Part shown: positions 7,902-15,315 of the stretch, in pieces
Position numbering within the stretch: position 1 is the stretch's first letter
Layout: each line of letters starts with the position of its first letter
Assembly (NCBI GenBank): GCA_964251965.1
Contig: CAXULQ010000001.1
Coordinates: 62,001-126,000 of the forward strand
DNA length: 64,000 nucleotides
Source: Mucilaginibacter_A sp964251965
GTDB taxonomy: Bacteria; Bacteroidota; Bacteroidia; Sphingobacteriales; Sphingobacteriaceae
Direction of reading: 5' to 3'
Translations under genes and position numbers: made by a program
The notes under the pieces: generated by a model
What the model was told of the DNA's origin: nothing
Database searches by the model: none
What the model saw: the letters and a program-made list of their open reading frames with translations, nothing else

Positions 7902-9411
7902 TTCCGGTAATATCAGCAGGAATATCAACACCCAAAATTTTAAGTATAGTAGGGGCGATGTCGCCTAACTTTCCACTTTTTACCTGTTTATAATCAGTAT
8001 CGATTAAAATACACGGAACCAAATTGGTTGTGTGCGCAGTATTGGGTGAGCCATCTGCATTGATCATATAATCCGCATTGCCATGATCTGCAATGATAAT
8101 AAAAGAGTAACCATTGCGGATGCCGGTTTCTACAACTTCTTTCACGCAAGCATCAACCGTTTCTACCGCTTTTACTACGGCATGGAAAACGCCGGTATGC
8201 CCAACCATATCCGGATTGGCAAAATTAAGGCAAACAAAATCCGGCCAGCCGCTTTCCAGTTCAGGGATAATCATGTTTTTAATTCCTTCGGCACTCATTT
8301 CCGGCTGCAAATCGTAAGTGGCCACTTTGGGCGACGGCACCAACAAACGTTTTTCGTTCGCAAATTCTTTTTCTCTTCCCCCAGAGAAGAAAAAAGTAAC
8401 GTGCGGATATTTTTCTGTTTCTGCAATCCGGATCTGGTTTTTGCCGCCGTACTGCAAAACTTCACCCAAAGTATTGGTCAAGTCATCTTTCGTAAATACA
8501 ACTTCTACATTTTTAAAGCTTTCGTCATACGAAGTCATTGTAACATACTTCAACTTTAGCGGGTGCATATTTTGTTCGGGAAAAGGCTTTTGCGTTAAAG
8601 CCGACGTAATTTCCCGTCCGCGGTCTGTGCGGAAATTGAAACAAATTACTACATCGTTTTCCTGAATAATAGCAATCGGTTCGCCGTTATCGCTTACTTT
8701 TACAATCGGTTTTATAAATTCATCGGTTACACCTTCTGTGTAAGATTGTTTAACGGCAGCGGCAATATCTTTCACTGGTTCCCCAACGCCGTTCACCAAT
8801 AAATCGTAAGCTAATTTTACACGTTCCCAACGGTTATCGCGATCCATGGCGTAATAGCGGCCAATAACCGATGCTGTTTTTACCGATGTATTTTTAATAT
8901 AATCTTCCAGTTTTTCAACATATTCAAGCCCGGAATTTGGATCGGTATCGCGGCCGTCTAAAAAAGCATGGACAAAAACTTTTTGCAGGCTGTATTGCTG
9001 GCTTAAATCGCACAAAGCCCGTAAATGATTTGTATGTGCATGCACGCCACCATCAGAAAGCAAACCCATAAAATGCACCTGTTTATTATTCTGCTTTGCG
9101 TATTCAAAAGCGTTTGTAAGAATTGGGTTCTTAAAAAAATCGCCGTCGGCAATAGATTTATGGATCCTCCCTAATTCCTGATAAACTACTCTTCCGGCAC
9201 CCAAATTCATGTGCCCGACTTCCGAATTTCCCATTTGTCCGGCGGGTAAACCAACAGCTTCTCCCGAAGCTTCCAAGGTAGAGTTGGGATAATTTTCCTT
9301 TAAATAATTAAAAAAAGGAGTATTTGCAGCAAAGATTGCGTTAGACGGATCATTGATGCCATATCCCCAGCCATCCAAAATTAAAAGGGCAACTTTTTTG
9401 TTTTTTTCCAC
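7888..9411 (-). CDS. gpmI: 2,3-bisphosphoglycerate-independent phosphoglycerate mutase
   Basis: A 507-residue cofactor-independent mutase that interconverts 3- and 2-phosphoglycerate in glycolysis. The alkaline-phosphatase-like metal site begins with LILDGWGYG (Asp13). The phosphoserine motif MGNSEVGHMNLGAGR carries the catalytic Ser63. ADHGNAD near the C-terminus supplies further Mn ligands. Length (about 510) and motif order are normal. It is the first gene of a two-gene unit with the putative lipoprotein. A CTG-form dispersed motif sits inside it at 8871. Confidence 0.96.
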   Translation of the reverse strand: MEKNKKVALLILDGWGYGINDPSNAIFAANTPFFNYLKENYPNSTLEASGEAVGLPAGQMGNSEVGHMNLGAGRVVYQELGRIHKSIADGDFFKNPILTNAFEYAKQNNKQVHFMGLLSDGGVHAHTNHLRALCDLSQQYSLQKVFVHAFLDGRDTDPNSGLEYVEKLEDYIKNTSVKTASVIGRYYAMDRDNRWERVKLAYDLLVNGVGEPVKDIAAAVKQSYTEGVTDEFIKPIVKVSDNGEPIAIIQENDVVICFNFRTDRGREITSALTQKPFPEQNMHPLKLKYVTMTSYDESFKNVEVVFTKDDLTNTLGEVLQYGGKNQIRIAETEKYPHVTFFFSGGREKEFANEKRLLVPSPKVATYDLQPEMSAEGIKNMIIPELESGWPDFVCLNFANPDMVGHTGVFHAVVKAVETVDACVKEVVETGIRNGYSFIIIADHGNADYMINADGSPNTAHTTNLVPCILIDTDYKQVKSGKLGDIAPTILKILGVDIPADITGNVLV

Positions 9412-9609
9412 AGGACAAATATAACCGATCAGAATAAGTAATAACGCGAATTATATAAACAGTAAATAAATTTTATTGTGAAATACCTTAATTTTATACG
9501 TAAACATGTTTTCGATATGATTTTTAAATATTCGAAAATTGCTGTTTTCAAATTAAAATCTATATATGTTTATGATTGCTTCATCAATTTTAAAAAACAA
9601 TCAATCCTG

Positions 9610-10002
9610 ATGAAAAAGAGCCTTATAACTTTGCTATTCTGTGCTTCTTTTAGCACTATTTTTTTTGCTGATCCTATCGACAGGATTGCTGCCTTATTGC
9701 AACAAGGCCAGGCGCACGAACTGGTTAAACAGTTTGCCGCAAGTGTAGAACTGAGCATTTTGGAGGATGAAAAAGTAGTTTCTAAAACACAGGCAGAAGC
9801 AATGCTGAATGCTTTTTTTACCGCTAATAAACCTATTTCGGTAAAAGTAATTCATCGCATGAATACCAATCCTAACCTTCTTTTTGCTGTGGCGCAATAC
9901 CGAAGCGGCAACGGAAGTTTCAGGGTTTCTTTCTCCATCAAAACAACAAATGGTAACCAGGAGTTAACAGAGTTGCGTATTGAATCAGAAAAAGGTCAGT
10001 AA
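9610..10002 (+). CDS. DUF4783 family secreted protein
   Basis: A 130-residue protein from the ATG at 9610, which starts a clear signal peptide (MKKSLITLLFCASFSTIFFADP). The frame is open further upstream to 9478, but that region is AT-rich and not protein-like. The mature part (DRIAALLQQGQAHELVKQFA, EAMLNAFFTANKP, FRVSFSI) has the NTF2-like alpha+beta pattern of DUF4783, a Bacteroidota-restricted family with no assigned function. A motif site lies within the signal-peptide codons (9641). It is followed 43 bases later by nadC. Confidence 0.75.
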   Translation: MKKSLITLLFCASFSTIFFADPIDRIAALLQQGQAHELVKQFAASVELSILEDEKVVSKTQAEAMLNAFFTANKPISVKVIHRMNTNPNLLFAVAQYRSGNGSFRVSFSIKTTNGNQELTELRIESEKGQ

Positions 10003-10045
10003 ATCTGCTTAAATAACTACTTTTGAGCAATAAAAATAAGTTATT

Positions 10046-10888
10046 TTGGATATAACCCTGGTACAAAACTTTATCAAACTGGCACTGGCAGAAGATGTTG
10101 GCGACGGCGACCATACTTCTCTGGCAACCATTCCTGCTCAAGCAAAAGGCAAAGCAAAATTATTAGTGAAAGAAGCAGGTATTTTGGCTGGTGTTGAACT
10201 CGCTTTACAAATATTTTATGCTGTTGACCCTGACCTTCAAGTAAATGTGTTACTGCAAGATGCTGCTCACATTCAACCTGGCGATATTGCTTTTTATGTT
10301 GAAGGACGTGCACAAAGCATTTTAAAAGCCGAACGTTTGGTGTTGAATTGCATGCAACGAATGTCTGGCATTGCTACAAAAACCAATGAAATTGTACAAT
10401 TAATTGCAGGAAGCGGCGTAAAACTGCTGGATACCCGGAAAACAACACCCGGAATGCGATATCTTGAAAAATGGGCAGTCCGCATCGGTGGCGGCGTTAA
10501 CCATCGTTTTGGATTGTATGATATGATCCTGATTAAAGACAATCATGTAGATTATGCAGGCGGAATAAAACAGGCGATAAAAGAAGCACGGCAATATCTG
10601 AAAGAGCAGCATAAAAATTTACAGATTGAGATTGAAGTACGCAACATGCAGGAATTGCAGGAAGTAATAGCAGAAGGCGGTGCAGACCGGATTATGCTGG
10701 ACAATTTTTCGGCAGCGGGTTTAAAAAAAGCCATTAAATTAATAAACGGGAAATACATCACCGAAGCTTCCGGTGGGATTAATCTGGAAAATATTGCTGA
10801 ATATGCAACTACCGGTGTAGATTATATTTCTTCCGGCGCGCTTACGCATTCCGTTAAAAGTTTAGATTTAAGCCTTAAAGCAGTATAA
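10046..10888 (+). CDS. nadC: Nicotinate-nucleotide pyrophosphorylase (carboxylating)
   Basis: A 280-residue quinolinate phosphoribosyltransferase that makes nicotinate mononucleotide from quinolinate and PRPP in de novo NAD synthesis. Recognisable segments are LAEDVGDGDHTS, NCMQRMSGIAT, LDTRKTTPGMR, GGGVNHRFGLYDMILIKDNH, IEIEVRN, MLDNF and EASGGI. The start is a TTG at 10046: an in-frame stop at 10037 closes the frame and there is no ATG in the conserved N-terminal part, so TTG is the only good choice. A dispersed motif lies inside at 10576. It is likely co-transcribed with the DUF4783 gene upstream. Confidence 0.95.
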   Translation: MDITLVQNFIKLALAEDVGDGDHTSLATIPAQAKGKAKLLVKEAGILAGVELALQIFYAVDPDLQVNVLLQDAAHIQPGDIAFYVEGRAQSILKAERLVLNCMQRMSGIATKTNEIVQLIAGSGVKLLDTRKTTPGMRYLEKWAVRIGGGVNHRFGLYDMILIKDNHVDYAGGIKQAIKEARQYLKEQHKNLQIEIEVRNMQELQEVIAEGGADRIMLDNFSAAGLKKAIKLINGKYITEASGGINLENIAEYATTGVDYISSGALTHSVKSLDLSLKAV

Positions 10889-10949
10889 ATGATGTTTTTT
10901 CTGCATTTAAAAACAGTCTGGATAGCAATTTTATTATTATTGCATTGAG

Positions 10950-11597
10950 ATGATATCAATATTTTCTGTTTCAGCACTTCTTTTAGCGTATTTGTTAGGG
11001 TCAATTCCTTCGGCAGTATGGATTGGCAAATCCTTTTATGGTATAGATGTAAGGGAGTATGGCAGCGGTAATGCCGGGGCTACCAATACTTTTCGCGTTT
11101 TAGGGAAAAAAGCAGGAATCCCGGTGATGCTGATTGATATTTTAAAAGGATGGTCGGCCACTAATCTTGCTTTTTTTATCGGCTTATCTGTAACCGGGCC
11201 GCATCATTCTGTCCAATTCGTTAATTATCAGCTTGCTTTAGGCATTACAGCCGTAATGGGACATTTGTTTCCAATATTTGCAGGTTTTAGGGGCGGAAAA
11301 GGGATTGCAACATTAACAGGGATGATCCTCGCTGTTCATGTTCAGGCTTCACTGATATGTATCTTAGTATTTTTAATCGTATTGCTGGTTACACGTTATG
11401 TTTCACTCAGTTCTATTGCGGCCGGTTTTACCTTTCCGTTAAGTACGATTTTTGTTTTTCAGGTTTCTGTAAAATCAATTGTTGTTTATGGGATGTGCAT
11501 TTGTGTGCTGATTTTGGTTACGCATCAAAAAAATATTGAACGTTTAATGAAAGGAAAAGAATCCAAAGTAAACTTTTTTAAAAAGAAAGTAGTTTAA
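10950..11597 (+). CDS. plsY: Glycerol-3-phosphate acyltransferase PlsY
   Basis: A 215-residue inner-membrane enzyme that transfers an acyl group from acyl-phosphate to glycerol-3-phosphate, the first step of phospholipid synthesis. About five membrane helices are visible. The three PlsY motifs are present: GSGNAGATNTFR at 38-49, FRGGKGIAT in the middle, and TRYVSLSSI later. The C-terminal basic tail (ERLMKGKESKVNFFKKK) is cytoplasmic. A motif site overlaps the codons for the first membrane helix (10974). It is followed 6 bases later by an M48 peptidase gene, so the two likely form an operon. Confidence 0.93.
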   Translation: MISIFSVSALLLAYLLGSIPSAVWIGKSFYGIDVREYGSGNAGATNTFRVLGKKAGIPVMLIDILKGWSATNLAFFIGLSVTGPHHSVQFVNYQLALGITAVMGHLFPIFAGFRGGKGIATLTGMILAVHVQASLICILVFLIVLLVTRYVSLSSIAAGFTFPLSTIFVFQVSVKSIVVYGMCICVLILVTHQKNIERLMKGKESKVNFFKKKVV

Positions 11598-11603
11598 AAG
11601 GAT

Positions 11604-12404
11604 ATGAGAAACTTTCAGACGGTCATGATCATTGTTTCGGCATTGGTTTTAAATGCTTGTTCAAGCGTACCAATTACCGGCCGTAAACAATTTATTGCAG
11701 TTAGTGATGCGCAAGTAAACCAATCTGCAGCACAAAGTTATAGTCAGCTACTTTCAGACCCTAAAACTAAAGTAATTAATAAAACTGCTGATGCACAACG
11801 GGTTAAACGTATAGGCAGCAAGCTGGCTTCTGCTATTGAACAATATCTTAAAAATAACGGTTACGCAGATAAATACGATTTTAAATGGGAATTTAACCTG
11901 ATTGAAAGCAAAGAAGTAAATGCCTGGTGTATGCCTGGCGGAAAAGTTGCGGTTTATAGTGGTATTTTGCCGATAACCAAAGATGATGCTGGTTTGGCAA
12001 CGGTTATGGGACACGAAATCGGCCATGCCATTGCAAAGCATTCGGCAGAACGGATCTCACAACAATATGTTACTCAAGGTTTAGGCTCTGCTATTGGCGT
12101 TGCTGCAAATGGTTCTTCATCGGGTTTGGTTAATATCATTAATCAATCTTATGGAACAGTAGGGCAGTTGGCTTTGCTAAAATACAGCCGTACGCAAGAA
12201 TCAGAAGCCGACCGTTTGGGTTTAACTTTTATGGCGATGGCTGGTTACGATCCGCATAATGCCCTTACTTTTTGGCAACGGATGGCTGCACAGGGAGGCG
12301 GACAACAGCAATCGGAATTTTTAAGTACGCACCCATCAGATGCAACGCGGATAGCCGCCATTCAAAACCGGATACCCGAAGCAATGAAGTATTACAAGCC
12401 TTAA
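11604..12404 (+). CDS. M48 family metallopeptidase lipoprotein
   Basis: A 266-residue periplasmic zinc protease. The lipoprotein signal ends at VLNAC (Cys19). The M48 zinc motif HEIGH is at 137-141 in MGHEIGHAIAKHSAER, and the downstream ESEADRLGL (from residue 199) provides the third ligand. The CMPGGKVAVYSGIL segment before HEIGH is typical of the LoiP/YcaL/BepA-like group, which degrade misfolded outer-membrane proteins. It follows plsY by 6 bases and precedes a DUF2071 gene by 6 bases, suggesting one transcript. Confidence 0.88.
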   Translation: MRNFQTVMIIVSALVLNACSSVPITGRKQFIAVSDAQVNQSAAQSYSQLLSDPKTKVINKTADAQRVKRIGSKLASAIEQYLKNNGYADKYDFKWEFNLIESKEVNAWCMPGGKVAVYSGILPITKDDAGLATVMGHEIGHAIAKHSAERISQQYVTQGLGSAIGVAANGSSSGLVNIINQSYGTVGQLALLKYSRTQESEADRLGLTFMAMAGYDPHNALTFWQRMAAQGGGQQQSEFLSTHPSDATRIAAIQNRIPEAMKYYKP

Positions 12405-12410
12405 CTACAA

Positions 12411-13142
12411 ATGCCAAAAATCCGTTTTTTGCAGGCAGAATGGAAAAATCTGTTAATGTTGAATTATGAAGTTGACCCGGAAATATTAAAGCCATATTTA
12501 CCTGCTGCAACAGAACTCGATTTGTGGCAGGGAAAAGCTTTAGTGAGTATGGTTGGTTTCATGTTTTTGAATACGAAGGTTTTAGGCATCAAATGGCCTT
12601 GGCATGTTAATTTTGAAGAAGTAAACCTCCGTTTCTACGTGAAGTATTTTGATGGCAAAGAATGGAAACGCGGTGCTGTTTTTATCAGTGAAATTGTACC
12701 GAAGCACGTTATCCCAATAGTCGCCAACAATTTGTACAACGAACATTATCAAGCGATGCCCATGCGAAACAGGTTGACCAAACTAACAAACGGACAAACT
12801 GAGTTTTTATACGAGTGGAAGTTTAAAAACGAATGGAATAAATTAGGTGTAGTTGTTGCTAATGAATCATCAATAATAACTCCCGGAAGTGCCGAAGCTT
12901 TTATATTTGAACATTACTGGGGCTACAATAAGATTGATGAACACAAGACAATTGAATACCAAGTAGAACACGTTTCATGGAAAATAAGGCAAGTAATCAA
13001 TTATACTTTCGAAGCAAATGTTGCTGCATTATACGGCACTAATTTCGAACCTTATTTAAAAGTTAAGCCTTATTCTGCATTTTTTGCCGAAGGTTCTGAA
13101 GTTGCAATTAGGGTTGCAAAACCCATTTTAATTTCAGATTAA
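12411..13142 (+). CDS. DUF2071 (YqjF-like) protein
   Basis: A 243-residue cytoplasmic protein. The N-terminal pattern RFLQAEWKNLLMLNYEVDPEILKPYLP, followed by VNFEEVNLRFYV, is characteristic of DUF2071/YqjF, which has an acetoacetate-decarboxylase-like fold and no firmly known activity. No signal peptide or membrane helix is seen. It is the last gene of the plsY-M48-DUF2071 group and ends 1 base from the convergent small gene. A CTG-form dispersed motif lies inside at 12673. Confidence 0.75.
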   Translation: MPKIRFLQAEWKNLLMLNYEVDPEILKPYLPAATELDLWQGKALVSMVGFMFLNTKVLGIKWPWHVNFEEVNLRFYVKYFDGKEWKRGAVFISEIVPKHVIPIVANNLYNEHYQAMPMRNRLTKLTNGQTEFLYEWKFKNEWNKLGVVVANESSIITPGSAEAFIFEHYWGYNKIDEHKTIEYQVEHVSWKIRQVINYTFEANVAALYGTNFEPYLKVKPYSAFFAEGSEVAIRVAKPILISD

Positions 13143-13143
13143 C

Positions 13144-13413
13144 TCAAGAAATTAATTTTACCAAAAGACCAATAACAATCCCAAAAAGTGTTATCATAAC
13201 ACCAATTTGCCATTTAAAATTACTGTCTATTCTGCCTAACAATTCTATTTTGTCATCCTTTGTTAGCAAAATATCTTTCTTTTCGTTGATTTTCTCTTCT
13301 ACAATCTGCTCAATTTGTTCAACAACTAATTTAGCATCTTCAGAATTATTGAAGTGCTTATTTAAAGTCTCATAAATTTTTAAAGATTGTGAAGCTGTCA
13401 TATTTATAATCAA
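13144..13413 (-). CDS. Small coiled-coil protein with C-terminal membrane helix (DUF1640-like)
   Basis: An 89-residue protein. Residues about 20-50 are charged and heptad-like (KLVVEQIEQIVEEKINEKKDIL), then LTKDDKIELLGRIDSNFKW, then one membrane helix (IGVMITLFGIVIGLLVKLI). This layout resembles the short bacterial DUF1640/CCDC90-like proteins, which are tail-anchored coiled coils of unknown role. It is convergent with the DUF2071 gene and lies about 80 bases downstream of purA on the same strand. Confidence 0.55.
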   Translation of the reverse strand: MIINMTASQSLKIYETLNKHFNNSEDAKLVVEQIEQIVEEKINEKKDILLTKDDKIELLGRIDSNFKWQIGVMITLFGIVIGLLVKLIS

Positions 13414-13466
13414 AAATAATAAAAATGCTTACAACAAGGAAAAAATCTCCTTTTGAACTTACGTAA

Positions 13467-13510
13467 ATACTTCTTTTACCACTTAAAAATTGTTATGGTA
13501 AAAGAAGTGT
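13467..13510. terminator. Hairpin made of two inverted dispersed motifs at the purA 3' end
   Basis: ATACTTCTTTTACC (13467-13480) and GGTAAAAGAAGTGT (13497-13510) are inverted copies with one G-U pair and a 16-base loop. The pair overlaps the purA stop codon (13493-13495). It could work as a weak terminator for purA, as paired uptake sequences do in Neisseria. The stem is AT-rich, so termination strength is uncertain. Confidence 0.6.
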
Positions 13511-14767
13511 TTGTTTCCGATCAGGCCCAACAGAAAGATATTTCACCGGAACGCCAAGTTCTGCTTCCAAAAAGTCAATATAAGCTTTTAACTTTTCAGG
13601 TATTTGATGAAGTTCTGTAATGCCAGTTAAGTCTTCTTTCCAACCATCAATTTCTTTTAAAACAGGTTCTGGTTTTACCGAACAAATATCATAAGGCATG
13701 TAATCAATAGTTTCTGTTGGAAAACGATAGTGTGTACAAGCATAAATTTTATCAAAACCGCTTAACACATCTGCTTTCGTCATTACCAATTGCGTTACAC
13801 CGTTTAACAAAATGGCGTATTTTAAAGCAGGCAGATCAATCCAACCGGTACGGCGCGGACGACCAGTCGTTGCACCGAACTCGTGCCCGATTTTGCGTAG
13901 TTCTTCACCGGTTTCGTTTTCTAATTCGGTTGGAAAAGGGCCGCTGCCAACGCGTGTACAGTAAGCTTTGAAAATTCCGATCACTTCGCCAATACTTTTC
14001 GGTGCGATGCCTAAACCAGTACAAGCTCCGGCGGCTGTAGTATTTGATGAAGTTACAAAAGGGTAGGAGCCAAAATCAACATCAAGCATGGTTCCTTGTG
14101 CGCCTTCTGCCAATACCGTTTTTCCTTCCGTTAAATATTTATTGACCAAATGTTCACTATCTACCTGCGGAATGCTTTTTAAAAGTTCTACGGCATCAAA
14201 AAAAGCAGCTTCTTTTTCGGAAAAATTTGGGACTTGACCATAATGAATCAGGATAGATTTATGCTTTTCTACTAATTTATCATAGCGTTCTTCAAAATCC
14301 GGAAGCATCGTATCGCCAACACGTAAGCCATTACGGCCGGTTTTGTCCATATAAGTTGGCCCGATTCCTTTTAAAGTAGAGCCAATTTTATCGGCACCCA
14401 TTTTACTTTCCGAAGCGGCATCCAATAATTGGTGCGTTGGTAAAATTAAATGTGCTTTGCGGGCAATTACTAATTTACCTTTTGCAAGCGGATCAAAACC
14501 TGCTTTTTTTAGGTTGTCAAGTTCGCGTTTTAAAGTAATTGGGTCGATCACAACACCGTTGCCAATTAAATTTAACGTTTTCTCATTAAAAATACCAGAA
14601 GGGATCGTGTTCAACACATACTTTTGTCCATCGAATTCCAACGTGTGCCCGGCGTTCGGGCCACCTTGAAAGCGTGCAATTAAATCATATCGCGGACAAA
14701 GTACGTCCACAATTTTACCTTTGCCTTCATCTCCCCATTGAAGGCCTAATAATACATCAACAGCCAT
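13493..14767 (-). CDS. purA: Adenylosuccinate synthetase
   Basis: A 424-residue enzyme that condenses IMP and aspartate with GTP hydrolysis to adenylosuccinate, the first committed step to AMP. The N-terminal nucleotide loop GLQWGDEGKGKIVD, GGPNAGHTL, the IMP-binding TLKGIGPTY segment and the EGAQGTMLD and RPRRTGW motifs are all present. Length is normal. It starts 17 bases after the fur-family gene on the same strand, so it is probably the second gene of a fur-purA transcript. Its last codons overlap an inverted pair of dispersed motifs. Confidence 0.97.
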   Translation of the reverse strand: MAVDVLLGLQWGDEGKGKIVDVLCPRYDLIARFQGGPNAGHTLEFDGQKYVLNTIPSGIFNEKTLNLIGNGVVIDPITLKRELDNLKKAGFDPLAKGKLVIARKAHLILPTHQLLDAASESKMGADKIGSTLKGIGPTYMDKTGRNGLRVGDTMLPDFEERYDKLVEKHKSILIHYGQVPNFSEKEAAFFDAVELLKSIPQVDSEHLVNKYLTEGKTVLAEGAQGTMLDVDFGSYPFVTSSNTTAAGACTGLGIAPKSIGEVIGIFKAYCTRVGSGPFPTELENETGEELRKIGHEFGATTGRPRRTGWIDLPALKYAILLNGVTQLVMTKADVLSGFDKIYACTHYRFPTETIDYMPYDICSVKPEPVLKEIDGWKEDLTGITELHQIPEKLKAYIDFLEAELGVPVKYLSVGPDRKQTLLLP

Positions 14768-14784
14768 TTATTTTGTATCAGAAT

Positions 14785-15258
14785 TTAATTTTTAGAATAG
14801 AATTCGCAGGAACCTGCTTTTAACATGGAGCAATCGCCATACATATTCATCGAATGATGTTTGATCTCGAACTTTAGCAAATCGCCCATCATGTTCTGGA
14901 TCTGGCCAATTCTTGGATCGCAAAACTCAACCACACGGCCACAATTCAAGCAAATAATATGGTCATGCTGTTTATAGCCGTAAGACTTTTCAAACTGGGC
15001 CATGTTTTTACCAAATTGATGCCTGGTTACCAAATCGCACGAAAGCAACAGTTCGAGCGTGTTGTAAACTGTAGCGCGGCTAACCCGGTATTTTTTATTT
15101 TTCATGTGGATATAGAGGGATTCTACATCAAAGTGATCACTTCTGGAGTAAATCTCTTCAAGGATAGCAAATCGCTCGGGTGTTTTACGAAGACTTTTAT
15201 TTTCGAGATAAGCCTCGAAAATTTTTTTAACCATTTCTATGGTTTCCTGTTGGGCCAT
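14785..15258 (-). CDS. Fur family transcriptional regulator
   Basis: A 157-residue metal-responsive repressor. The N-terminal winged helix has TPERFAILEEIY and VSRATVYNTLELLLSCDLV (DNA-recognition helix). The dimerisation/metal domain has HDHIICLNCGRVVEFCDP, with one CxxC pair and His ligands. The second C-terminal CxxC of classical Fur is not present; only a lone GSCEF appears. Fur, PerR or Zur function cannot be separated by eye. It is directly upstream of purA and downstream of spoT on the same strand. Confidence 0.88.
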   Translation of the reverse strand: MAQQETIEMVKKIFEAYLENKSLRKTPERFAILEEIYSRSDHFDVESLYIHMKNKKYRVSRATVYNTLELLLSCDLVTRHQFGKNMAQFEKSYGYKQHDHIICLNCGRVVEFCDPRIGQIQNMMGDLLKFEIKHHSMNMYGDCSMLKAGSCEFYSKN

Positions 15259-15315
15259 GCTGATTGTTTATCAGATCAAAGTTATTAATAAATCAAGAAA
15301 TTGCGAATACTTCGT

